From Gemmatimonadales bacterium (GTDB lineage Bacteria > Gemmatimonadota > Gemmatimonadetes > Gemmatimonadales > GWC2-71-9), in assembly GCA_013003805.1 (NCBI GenBank), contig JABDII010000141.1:1-7503 (forward strand): a stretch of DNA of 7,503 nucleotides. Direction: 5' to 3'. Positions within the stretch are counted from its first letter, which is position 1; every line of letters begins with the position of its first letter. Positions 1 to 6,431 of this stretch are shown here, piece by piece. The translations under genes and the position numbers were made by a program. The notes beneath the pieces were generated by a model. The model ran no database searches. It was not told the DNA's origin and saw only the letters and a list, made by a program, of their open reading frames with translations.

Positions 1-1
1 G

Positions 2-775
2 GTTGCCCAGACCGTCGACGGTACGACCATCACCGTGGTGGCTTCCCGGCCGGTAGCTCGCGGTCGTGATCCGATCTTCGGCGGCTTCGTTCACTGGGGC
101 GAGGTGTGGACACCCGGAGCCAACTGGGCCGCAACCGTCGAAGTCAACAAGGACGTCACGGTCAACGGGCAGGCGCTCGCCAAGGGCAAGTATTCGCTCT
201 GGATGGTGGTCCAGCCCGAGGAGTGGGAGGTCGTGTTCCATCCCAAGGCGCGACTCTTCCATCTGGCACATCCGGGCCCGAGCGACGACCAGATTCGTTT
301 CAAGGTCAAGCCAGAAACTGCGCCGCATATGGAGACCATGACCTTCTCCTTTCCGGTGGTGGAGCCCTCGGGGACGGTGCTGAGCCTCAGATGGGCCACG
401 ACCGAGGTCTCGCTCCGCTTCGATGTCGAGCCGTCGCAGGTCCTGACCGTGGCCAAAAATGTCGTCGAGCCCTACATCGGCGCGTACGAAATAGCGTTTG
501 TCGGGGAGAACATGCCGCCCCCAGGTCGCTTCGAGACCTACTACGAAGGCGACATGCTGAAGGTGCGGTGGGGCTTTGCCGAGCGGATGGCCGACGAGAT
601 GATCCTCATACATGTGACGGACGAGTGGTATAACGCCGGGTTCCTGAAGGGCGGAGCGCTCTATGATGTGTGGAGGGCCGTCCTCGAATTCACCGTCGAA
701 TCGGGGCGCACCACGGGCTTCGAGATGCGGGACGAGGACGACACGGTGTTCGCTCGGGGGACACGTCTGGACTGA
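2..775 (+). CDS. DUF2911-domain protein with C-terminal beta-rich domain (5' end outside window)
   Basis: The reading frame is open from base 2, so the gene starts upstream of the window; the GTG near base 35 is internal because family-typical sequence (AQTVDGTTITV) precedes it. The first ~140 visible residues follow the DUF2911 pattern: a 'SRP.ARGR.PIFGG' segment, 'GEVWTPGANWA', 'VNKDVTVNGQALAKGKYSLW', a short strand with W and VVF, then 'RFKVKP' and a final strand ending in SLRFDVE. DUF2911 proteins are usually secreted or periplasmic and of unknown function; any signal peptide would lie off the left edge. After this domain, roughly the last 105 residues begin with 'YIGAYEI' and finish with 'GRTTGFEMRDEDDTVFARGTR', resembling the small beta-barrel (DUF3471-like) domains found at the C-termini of some penicillin-binding and protease-like proteins. 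That second assignment is inference from pattern only. The gene is convergent with aceA, so it is probably not functionally linked to the glyoxylate operon. Family call is firm; function is unknown. Confidence 0.85.
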   Translation, partial: VAQTVDGTTITVVASRPVARGRDPIFGGFVHWGEVWTPGANWAATVEVNKDVTVNGQALAKGKYSLWMVVQPEEWEVVFHPKARLFHLAHPGPSDDQIRFKVKPETAPHMETMTFSFPVVEPSGTVLSLRWATTEVSLRFDVEPSQVLTVAKNVVEPYIGAYEIAFVGENMPPPGRFETYYEGDMLKVRWGFAERMADEMILIHVTDEWYNAGFLKGGALYDVWRAVLEFTVESGRTTGFEMRDEDDTVFARGTRLD

Positions 776-793
776 GCGAAGGACGGACCCAGT

Positions 794-838
794 AATGCAA
801 GCGGGGGAGCCTCCAACGAAGCTCCCCCGCATTGCGTT
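794..838. terminator. Probable bidirectional terminator between convergent genes
   Basis: A perfect 10-bp GC-rich inverted repeat, GCGGGGGAGC at 801-810 and GCTCCCCCGC at 821-830, encloses a 10-nt loop. The stem can be lengthened by AATGCAA (794-800) pairing with TTGCGTT (832-838), with one bulged base at 831 and one G-U pair. It lies 25 bp past the stop of the + strand DUF2911 gene and 26 bp past the stop of the - strand aceA gene, so it is placed to end both transcripts. Neither side has a long T-tract, but the A/T-richer lower stem partly substitutes. The hairpin is seen directly; terminator function is inferred from position. Confidence 0.75.
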
Positions 839-856
839 GGTCCCCGCCCAGCCGCC

Positions 857-2197
857 TTAGCTGGCGGCTCGGCGCTGCTGCTCGACGTCGACGAAGTCGG
901 GCGTTTCTTCCTCGAATTGTTCTTGCTCCGTCGAGCCCTCCATCGCCGTGGTCGAGGTCTTGCCTCCGGTGATCACCTGCGTAAGGTCATCGAAGTACCC
1001 GGCACCCACGAACGACTGGTGCTTGACCGCGCGATAGCCGTGCTGCTCTTCCAGCTCGAACTCGTGGTCTTGTAGTTCGGAATAGGCCACCATGCCGGTC
1101 TCGCGATAGCCCCGCGCCAGCTCGAACATGGCCGCGTTGACCGAATGGAAGCCGGCCAGGGTCACGAACTGATACTTGTACCCCATCGCACCCAGTTCAC
1201 GCTGGAACTTGGCGATCGTTGCCTCGTCCAGGTGCCGCCGCCAGTTGAATGACGGCGAGCAGTTGTAGGCCAGCATCTTCCCTGGGAACTTGGCCCGAAC
1301 CGCCTCCGCGAATCGCCGGGCCTCCTCCAGGTCCGGGTGTGCGGTCTCGCACCAGAGGAGGTCGGCATACGGCGCGTAGGCCAGCCCGCGAGCGATCGCC
1401 TGATCCAGCCCGGTGCGCACGTGGAAGAAGCCTTCCGGGGTCCGCTCGCCGGTCAAGAACGCGTGGTCCCGCTCGTCGACGTCGTTGGCCAAGAGGGTTG
1501 CGGAGTTGGCGTCGGTGCGGGCAATGAGCACGGAGGGCACACCCTCGACGTCCGCCGCCAGCCGCGCGGCAACCAGCTTGTTGATCGCCTCCCCCGTCGG
1601 CGCCAGGACCTTTCCACCCATGTGGCCGCACTTCTTGAACGACGACAATTGGTCCTCGAAGTGGACGCCTGCCGCACCCGCGTCGATCATCGCCTTCATC
1701 AACTCGAAGGCGTTGAGCACACCGCCGAAGCCGGCCTCAGCGTCGGCCACGATGGGTGCGAACCAGTGAGGCTGCCGTTCGTCCTTCCCGGCCTCGTGGG
1801 TGATCTGGTCGGAGCGCTGGAGCGCATTGTTTATCCGCCGGATCAGGTTGGGCACACTGTCGACCGGGTAGATGCTCTGGTCGGGGTACGTCTGACCGGC
1901 AGTGTTCATGTCACCAGCGACCTGCCAGCCGCTACAGTAGATCGACGGGAGCCCGGATTGGACCATCTGAACGGCCTGCGACCCGGTCAGCGCGCCGAGC
2001 GCATTCACATAGGGTGTGGTGTGCAACAAGTCCCAGAGCCGTCTGGCCCCGAGGGTGGCCAAGGTGTGCTCGATCTGAACCGAGCCGCGGAGACGGAAGA
2101 CGTCCTCCGCGGAATAGGGTCGGTCGATCCCCTGCCAGCGTTCATAGGTCTTCCAGCTCCTTTCGAGCTCGAGAATGCCTTTTTCCTTGCCGTCCAT
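857..2197 (-). CDS. aceA: Isocitrate lyase
   Basis: Cleaves isocitrate to glyoxylate and succinate, the first step of the cytoplasmic glyoxylate bypass. The 446-residue product is collinear with bacterial isocitrate lyases: RPYSAEDV near the N-terminus, NALGALTG, a SGWQVAGD block, ADAEAGFGG, the catalytic KKCGH motif at residues 188-192 with active-site Cys190, the YNCSPSFNW substrate-binding block at about 311-319, and TLAGFH after it. KKCGH (not KRCGH) favours isocitrate lyase over methylisocitrate lyase, though some isocitrate lyases also accept methylisocitrate. Start choice: the ATG at 2197 has AAGGAG 6 nt upstream; a TTG ten codons earlier overlaps the aceB stop and adds residues not expected for the family, so it is rejected. 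aceB lies 26 bp upstream, indicating an operon. The C-terminus runs about 20 residues beyond the usual GSTE..QF end in a mostly acidic tail (EEETPDFVDVEQQRRAAS). No aceK kinase/phosphatase gene follows; the next gene is convergent. Confidence 0.97.
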   Translation of the reverse strand: MDGKEKGILELERSWKTYERWQGIDRPYSAEDVFRLRGSVQIEHTLATLGARRLWDLLHTTPYVNALGALTGSQAVQMVQSGLPSIYCSGWQVAGDMNTAGQTYPDQSIYPVDSVPNLIRRINNALQRSDQITHEAGKDERQPHWFAPIVADAEAGFGGVLNAFELMKAMIDAGAAGVHFEDQLSSFKKCGHMGGKVLAPTGEAINKLVAARLAADVEGVPSVLIARTDANSATLLANDVDERDHAFLTGERTPEGFFHVRTGLDQAIARGLAYAPYADLLWCETAHPDLEEARRFAEAVRAKFPGKMLAYNCSPSFNWRRHLDEATIAKFQRELGAMGYKYQFVTLAGFHSVNAAMFELARGYRETGMVAYSELQDHEFELEEQHGYRAVKHQSFVGAGYFDDLTQVITGGKTSTTAMEGSTEQEQFEEETPDFVDVEQQRRAAS

Positions 2198-2203
2198 CGT
2201 GTA

Positions 2204-2209
2204 CTCCTT
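2204..2209 (-). promoter_or_regulatory. Ribosome binding site of aceA
   Basis: On the - strand the bases read AAGGAG followed by TACACG and then ATG at 2197-2195. This near-perfect Shine-Dalgarno at 6-nt spacing decides the aceA start in favour of 2197 over the in-frame TTG at 2227. It sits in the 26-bp aceB-aceA gap, giving aceA its own strong translation initiation. Confidence 0.85.
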
Positions 2210-2223
2210 TGCTGGAAGTCCGG

Positions 2224-3831
2224 TCAATCCAGGTGTTCGTATCCCACTGTCGTCATGAACTCGGTGAACGAGTCGCGATTGACGATTGATTCGATGAGAC
2301 TCCGCGCCAGCTCGTAGGGTCCCGCCTCGAAGCGATCGTCACCCAGGGCGGCGTGGAGCTTTTCGGTTTCCTCGTCCATCAAGGCCTCCATCAACTCCGC
2401 CGTGACTGGCCGCCCATCATCGAGCGTCGCGTCGGGATGATGCAGCCATTGCCACAGTTGAGAGCGGGAGATTTCGGCCGTGGCAGCATCCTCCATCAAG
2501 TTGTAAATGGGGACACAGCCGTTTCCGCTGAGCCAGGCCGCCATGTACTGGAGACCGACGTCGATGTTGTGTCGTACCCCTCCCTCGGTGACCTGTCCGT
2601 GCGGCACGGTCAGGAGGTCCTCGGCGGTGATCCGCACGTCCTCGCGCTTGCGTCGAATCTGGTTCGGCTCGAGCATTCGCTCGTCGAAGATGGTCTTTGC
2701 GAGGTCGACCAGCCCCGGATGCGCCACCCAGGTCCCGTCGTGCCCGTCCCCGACCTCGCGGAGCTTGTCCTCTCGGACCTTGGCAAGCGCATGCTCGTTG
2801 GCTTCGGGGTTGTGCTTGATCGGGATCTGCGCCGCCATCCCTCCGATGGCGTGGATGCCCCGGCGATGGCAGGTCTGGATCGCGAGCAGGGAATACGAGT
2901 GCATGCAGTGCGTGCTCATGGTGACGAGCGCCCGATCCGGCAGCGTGAACTCGGGATTGTTCCAGAAGGTCTTGATGAGGCTGAAGATGTAGTCCCATCG
3001 GCCGCAGTTGAGCCCAGCCGAGTGGTCGCGCAGTTCGTACAGGATCTCATCCATCTCGAATGCCGCTGGTAGCGTCTCGATGAGCACCGTGGCGCGGATG
3101 GATCCCTGTGGGATGCCCAACTCGTCTTGCGCCATCACGAACATGTCATTCCACAGACGGGCCTCCCGGTGACTCTGGAGCTTGGGCAGGTAGAAGTACG
3201 GGCCGCTCCCGCGCTGGAGCAGTGCCTTGGCGTTGTGGAATAGGTAGAGCCCGAAGTCGAAGATGCTAGCGGAGACTGGAACGCCGTCGAGGCGCACGTG
3301 CTTCTCTACCAGATGCCAGCCGCGTGGCCGGACCATCAACGTCGCGGTCTGCGGGTTCAGGGCGTACTGCTTGCCCTCGGGGCTGGTGAACCCGATAGTG
3401 CCGCGTACCGCGTCGCGCAGATTGATCTGACCCTGCATCACGTTGTGCCAGGTTGGCGAGTTCGAATCCTCGAAATCCGCCATGAACACATTCGCGCCGG
3501 AATTGAGCGCGTTGATGATCATCTTCCGGTCGACCGGGCCCGTGATCTCAACTCGGCGGTCCGCCAGATCTCCCGGCACGTCCGCCACGGTCCACTTCGC
3601 ATGACGGATAGCGGCGGTCTCCGGCAAGAAATCGAGCATTGCCCCGGCATCGATCTCGCGCTGGCGCTCGACTCGCCGTGTGAGGAGTGTTTCGCGCTCG
3701 GGCCAGAACGCACGCACCAACTTCTCGATGAAGGCGAGGGCCTTGGGCGTGAGGATCTCCTCGAACTCCGGGGAGAGCGCGGGCAGTACTTCGAGTTTTC
3801 CGGTGCTGGATTGCGTGTCGCTTACGGCCAT
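2224..3831 (-). CDS. aceB: Malate synthase A
   Basis: Condenses glyoxylate with acetyl-CoA to malate, the second step of the glyoxylate bypass. The 535-residue length matches the ~530-residue A isoform, not the ~720-residue G isoform. Visible landmarks: a 'MIINALNSGANVFMADFEDS' block at 104-123, 'MVRPRGWHL' at 166-174 carrying the conserved active-site Arg, 'VLIETLPAAFEMDEI' at 249-263 with acidic metal-binding residues, the family signature 'RDHSAGLNCGRWDYIF' at 268-283, and 'NLMEDAATAEISRSQLWQW' at 444-462 in which Asp448 aligns with the expected catalytic base. The start is the ATG at 3831; purine-rich AGAGGA and GAGAG lie upstream on the - strand, a modest ribosome site. aceB is the first gene of the aceB-aceA operon, and its control region should be the 387-bp gap upstream. 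Nothing looks truncated or frameshifted. Confidence 0.97.
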   Translation of the reverse strand: MAVSDTQSSTGKLEVLPALSPEFEEILTPKALAFIEKLVRAFWPERETLLTRRVERQREIDAGAMLDFLPETAAIRHAKWTVADVPGDLADRRVEITGPVDRKMIINALNSGANVFMADFEDSNSPTWHNVMQGQINLRDAVRGTIGFTSPEGKQYALNPQTATLMVRPRGWHLVEKHVRLDGVPVSASIFDFGLYLFHNAKALLQRGSGPYFYLPKLQSHREARLWNDMFVMAQDELGIPQGSIRATVLIETLPAAFEMDEILYELRDHSAGLNCGRWDYIFSLIKTFWNNPEFTLPDRALVTMSTHCMHSYSLLAIQTCHRRGIHAIGGMAAQIPIKHNPEANEHALAKVREDKLREVGDGHDGTWVAHPGLVDLAKTIFDERMLEPNQIRRKREDVRITAEDLLTVPHGQVTEGGVRHNIDVGLQYMAAWLSGNGCVPIYNLMEDAATAEISRSQLWQWLHHPDATLDDGRPVTAELMEALMDEETEKLHAALGDDRFEAGPYELARSLIESIVNRDSFTEFMTTVGYEHLD

Positions 3832-3928
3832 GGCTCTCTATCCTCTGCGCGTGTGGGCAGCGGCCAAACGGGCGGGCAACCGGACCGAAAGCCACTGCCG
3901 CAAGGACTGCCTGAGGGTTGAGCGGGGC

Positions 3929-3941
3929 TGGACGCCGTCCA
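3929..3941. promoter_or_regulatory. Palindrome, candidate aceBA operator
   Basis: TGGACGCCGTCCA is a perfect 6+1+6 inverted repeat, about 88 bp upstream of the aceB start. Its right half CCGTCCA recurs at 3974-3980, 39 bp away. A palindrome plus a spaced extra half-site is the kind of layout used by dimeric repressors, but I recognise no known regulator's consensus. Operator function is inference; the symmetry is seen directly. Confidence 0.35.
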
Positions 3942-3957
3942 TAAAGCAGAGCTGTAG

Positions 3958-3973
3958 CGCTAGAAAGATGCCA
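3958..3973 (-). promoter_or_regulatory. Weak sigma-54-like -24/-12 element before aceB
   Basis: Read on the - strand, TGGCATCTTTCTAGCG matches the sigma-54 pattern TGGCAC-N5-TTGC at 8 of 10 defined positions, keeping the essential GG and GC with correct 10-bp separation. It points towards aceB and would start a transcript with a leader of roughly 115 nt. In GC-rich DNA such a match can arise by chance, and the response regulator encoded in this window is OmpR-type, not a sigma-54 activator. Confidence 0.22.
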
Positions 3974-4143
3974 CCGTCCAGGCAAACGTGACTGTGCCGT
4001 AAAGTAGCGAGTGGACTGTGAAGACAGGCTGGAAGCTGCATGAATCTGCACCCATGTGGGGCGTGAGCCGGCCAATCCGTATATGGTGGAGGTCTTGGGT
4101 GTGCGATTCCGCAACATGCGCCGAGCCGAGGTGCAACAACAGC

Positions 4144-4164
4144 GGGGCCGTGCGGTACGGCCCT
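4144..4164 (-). terminator. Possible terminator of the two-component operon
   Basis: GGGCCGT (4145-4151) and ACGGCCC (4157-4163) form a 7-bp stem with a 5-nt loop, extendable by one G-U pair. It lies about 55 nt downstream of the kinase stop on the - strand and is followed there by CGCTGTTGTTGC, only moderately T-rich. Placement fits the end of the regulator-kinase transcript before the aceBA control region; the weak T-tract keeps confidence modest. Confidence 0.4.
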
Positions 4165-4218
4165 CTGACGGAGTGCGAGGCCTACGTGTGGCCCGTGCGG
4201 GTCCTCTTGCGAACCCCG

Positions 4219-5628
4219 CTACGCACCAGTGCCATTGGGGAGATGGATGCGGAAGATGCTGCCCTTTCCTTCGGTGCTTTCCACCTTTACTTGGCCGCCG
4301 TGCGCCTCGACCGCCCATTGGACGATCGCCAGTCCAAGCCCACTGCCGCCGTCCAACCGCGATCGCGATCGGTCGACCCGGTAGAATCGTTGGAAGATGT
4401 GATCCTGATGTGCCTGAGGAATCCCTAGGCCCTGATCGATCACTTCCACCACGGCACTGTCGGCCGTCTGGCCGACGGCGACGCGGATGGCTGTCCCTTC
4501 CGGGCTGTACTTCACCGCATTGTCCACCAGGTTGCCCAACGCGTGGTGCAAGACGTCTCGGTCGGCACTCACATGCACTGGCCCAGGCGCCTCGAGCACT
4601 AGCGATTGTCCTCTCTCTTCAGCGAGCAGGCTCAACTCCTCGACCACGTCCCGCGCGAACTCGGACAAGTCGAGGTCCCTCTGCCTGAGCGTCACTCGCC
4701 CATCGTCCGCGCGGCTCAGCGTCAGCAGCGTGTCGGTCAATCGTGCCACGCGGTCGACCTCCTCGAGCATGCTCCCGATGGCGTCACGATAGGCCGTTGG
4801 GTCACGCGGCTCCCGGAGCACAACCTCGCCGACGCTCCGGATGCTCGTGAGCGGCGTGCGCAATTCGTGTGATGCATCCGAGGTGAACTGACGCAGCCGC
4901 TCGAAGGATCGCTCGAGACGCGCGAATGTTTGGTTGAATACCTCGGCCAGGTTCCCCAGTTCGTCATCCGGGTTGTGCACCGGAAGGCGCTCATCGAGCC
5001 GCTCGGCGGTGATAGCTCTGGCCCGTTCCGTCATCCGGGTGACCGGGTCCAGGAGCTGCTGCGCCAAGGTATACCCGGCTAGTCCCGCCAACGCCGCGGT
5101 GAGTGGCAGGGCGAGAAGCTGAATGAGAATGAGGATCCGCATGGTGCGGAGCAAGGAATCCTCGGAGCGCGTGACGCGAAGGAGAATGGGCTCGCCGCCG
5201 ACCGTGAAGGGTCCCTGCAGAAACCGCACTCGAACGTTATCCGGCAGCGTCAACCGGCCGATGATTTCCAGGTCGGAGTCCGGCGTGGCGTCCGGCATGG
5301 CTTCGGCGAGCCAGTCGGGAAGTTCGGCTCGAAACAGCAGGGTGCCTTCCGGGCTCCATGCTTCCGCCCAAATCTGATGATCGAGTTCGTCGCCCTGATG
5401 CGGATGTAGTGGTCCGAGCCAGCGGATCTGGCCGTCGTCCGCTCGCTCCAGCATCGTCTCAGCGATTTCGAAATCACTGTGTAAACGCCTGTCGAGCGTG
5501 CCTGACAGGCTGCGCCAGATGATCGCCGTCACCACAACGCTATAGAGCAGGAGCAGCAGCAATAGCGTCCCGCCGTACCAGACCGTCATGCGCAGCCGGA
5601 TGCTCCGGCTGGACCACCAGCGGGTCAT
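4219..5628 (-). CDS. Membrane sensor histidine kinase (two-component system)
   Basis: A 469-residue inner-membrane kinase that should phosphorylate the regulator encoded just upstream. Order of parts: a short cytoplasmic N-terminus with Arg residues, transmembrane helix 1 at about 17-39 (run of Leu), a periplasmic sensor region at about 40-160, transmembrane helix 2 at about 163-187, a HAMP linker around 188-240, the dimerisation/phosphoacceptor helix with SHELRTPL (His254), then the ATPase domain with N-box NLVDNAVKYSP (366-376), G1 DQGLGIP (398-404), F-box FQRFYR and G2 GGSGLGL (427-433). All catalytic motifs are intact. The layout resembles CusS/QseC-type kinases often annotated as heavy-metal sensors, but the ~120-residue sensor region gives no clear ligand. 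Start: the ATG at 5628 shares ATGA with the regulator stop, a 4-bp overlap typical of translational coupling; an alternative start 21 codons upstream would lie within the regulator gene and add a charged, non-membrane stretch, so it is rejected. Confidence 0.93.
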   Translation of the reverse strand: MTRWWSSRSIRLRMTVWYGGTLLLLLLLYSVVVTAIIWRSLSGTLDRRLHSDFEIAETMLERADDGQIRWLGPLHPHQGDELDHQIWAEAWSPEGTLLFRAELPDWLAEAMPDATPDSDLEIIGRLTLPDNVRVRFLQGPFTVGGEPILLRVTRSEDSLLRTMRILILIQLLALPLTAALAGLAGYTLAQQLLDPVTRMTERARAITAERLDERLPVHNPDDELGNLAEVFNQTFARLERSFERLRQFTSDASHELRTPLTSIRSVGEVVLREPRDPTAYRDAIGSMLEEVDRVARLTDTLLTLSRADDGRVTLRQRDLDLSEFARDVVEELSLLAEERGQSLVLEAPGPVHVSADRDVLHHALGNLVDNAVKYSPEGTAIRVAVGQTADSAVVEVIDQGLGIPQAHQDHIFQRFYRVDRSRSRLDGGSGLGLAIVQWAVEAHGGQVKVESTEGKGSIFRIHLPNGTGA

Positions 5629-6308
5629 GCTCCGCTTTCCTGCAACATGAACCCCACGCCGCGGAGCGTGTGAATCAGCTTCCTGGGGCAACCCTGATCT
5701 ATCTTCCGCCGCAGCCGCGACATCTGGACGTCGATGACGTTGTCGAGCGGAGTCAGGCCGGGCTCGACCTTCCAGACGTCGCGTGCCAGCATCTCGCGAG
5801 ACACCGCATGGCCCTGGTGCCGGACAAGGTACTCGAGCAACTCGAACTCTCGGGCCGTGAGACTCAGGGTCTGGCCACCCCGCGTGACGGTCCGCGTCAC
5901 GAGGTCCACGTTCAAATCGCCCGCCTGCAACTTGAGAACGCTTTCGGGGCGTCCGCGGCGGAGCAGCGCCTGAATGCGGGCCACGAGTTCGGGAAACGCA
6001 AACGGCTTGACGAGATAGTCGTCGGCGCCGGTCTCCAACCCGAGCACGCGGTCGGCGATTGAGTCTCGTGCGGTGAGGATCAGCACGGGCGTCTGGAGTC
6101 CGCGCTTCCGAATCGTGTCGAGGATCTCGATGCCGTCCCGGCCGGGGAGGGAAAGGTCGAGGATCACGAGGTCGAAGACCTCGGCGTTCAGCTTGAAGAA
6201 GCCATCCTCGCCGCTGGTGGAGACGACTACATCATAGTGTTCTTCCGTGAGCCCGCTCTCCAGCGCGTGCGCGACCTTGAGCTCATCTTCGATTATGAGA
6301 AGGCGCAT
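5625..6308 (-). CDS. OmpR/PhoB-family response regulator
   Basis: A DNA-binding transcription factor activated by phosphorylation. The receiver domain fills roughly residues 1-115: acidic pair in LIIEDE near residues 7-8, phosphoacceptor Asp51 in LVILDLSLPG, switch Thr79 in LILTARD, and Lys101 in the YLVKPF motif. The C-terminal winged-helix domain (about 125-225) shows the 'LTAREFELLEYL' helix, 'SREMLARDVW', then 'NVIDVQMSRLRRKID' as recognition helix and 'IHTLRGVGFML' as wing, all standard for the OmpR class. Length of 227 residues is typical. A GTG one codon earlier (6311) is equally possible; neither start has a strong ribosome site. The stop overlaps the kinase ATG, so regulator and kinase are one operon, regulator first. 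Its targets are unknown; the neighbouring cytochrome and aceBA genes are candidates by position only. The N-terminal sequence resembles CusR/CopR-type regulators, which does not prove metal sensing. Confidence 0.95.
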   Translation of the reverse strand: MRLLIIEDELKVAHALESGLTEEHYDVVVSTSGEDGFFKLNAEVFDLVILDLSLPGRDGIEILDTIRKRGLQTPVLILTARDSIADRVLGLETGADDYLVKPFAFPELVARIQALLRRGRPESVLKLQAGDLNVDLVTRTVTRGGQTLSLTAREFELLEYLVRHQGHAVSREMLARDVWKVEPGLTPLDNVIDVQMSRLRRKIDQGCPRKLIHTLRGVGFMLQESGA

Positions 6309-6331
6309 CACTCAGATCCGCTAGAAGAGTT

Positions 6332-6361
6332 GGGCCGGCCCCCACAATGGAGGACCGGCCC
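6332..6361 (-). terminator. GC-rich hairpin after the cytochrome gene
   Basis: GGGCCGGCCC (6332-6341) and GGACCGGCCC (6352-6361) pair over 10 bp with a single mismatch around a 10-nt loop. It begins about 70 nt past the cytochrome stop on the - strand and ends about 24 nt before the regulator start. A T-containing run (AACTCTTCT) follows on that strand. It probably ends or attenuates the cytochrome transcript and so separates it from the two-component operon. The stem is clear; efficiency as a terminator is uncertain. Confidence 0.6.
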
Positions 6362-6409
6362 TTGGAGTATACGTTGGCGACGAGATTCTATCTACACGGT
6401 GAATACCGA

Positions 6410-6421
6410 GGCGACGTCGCC
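6410..6421. repeat. 12-bp perfect palindrome downstream of cytochrome stop
   Basis: GGCGACGTCGCC reads the same on both strands and lies 10 bp beyond the cytochrome stop codon. The half GGCGACG appears again at 6376-6382. It has no loop, so it is a poor terminator; it could be a protein-binding site ahead of the response regulator or a chance GC-rich palindrome. Confidence 0.3.
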
Positions 6422-6431
6422 ATTCGATCAC

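Larger units (their letters stand above)
3832..4218. other. 387-bp intergenic region upstream of aceBA
   Basis: No credible gene lies here. The only ORF on the aceBA strand, 67 codons at 3838-4041, is Arg/Leu-rich, lacks a ribosome site and resembles no family I recognise. The length is large compared with the other gaps in the window, suggesting a regulated promoter for aceBA plus the 3' end of the kinase transcript. Noted inside it: a hairpin at 4144-4164, a 13-bp palindrome at 3929-3941 with a repeated half-site at 3974-3980, and a sigma-54-like element at 3958-3973. I could not find a convincing sigma-70 -35/-10 pair on the - strand. Confidence 0.7.

Noticed and set aside
2198..2227. Alternative TTG start of aceA, ten codons upstream
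   Set aside because: TTG overlaps the aceB stop codon, lacks a ribosome site, and the ATG at 2197 has AAGGAG at ideal spacing.
1337..2317. Long + strand ORF (326 codons) opposite aceA
   Set aside because: Entirely antisense to a well-supported isocitrate lyase gene and the aceB 3' end; composition is that of a high-GC shadow frame and shows no domain I recognise.
3298..3921. + strand ORF (207 codons) opposite the aceB 5' end
   Set aside because: Antisense shadow of conserved malate synthase coding sequence, with no recognisable motif.
3955..3962. TAGCGCTA 8-bp palindrome upstream of aceB
   Set aside because: Too short to be meaningful by itself in a 387-bp region; flanks do not extend the symmetry.
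3838..4041. 67-codon - strand ORF just upstream of aceB, considered as a leader peptide
   Set aside because: No ribosome binding site before its ATG, Arg/Leu-rich shadow-like composition, and no run of regulatory codons; it would also cover the likely aceBA promoter.
6366..6371. TATACT on the - strand as a -10 box for the regulator gene
   Set aside because: No acceptable -35 at 16-19 bp, and the GC-rich hairpin would lie between it and the regulator start, which fits a terminator of the upstream gene better.
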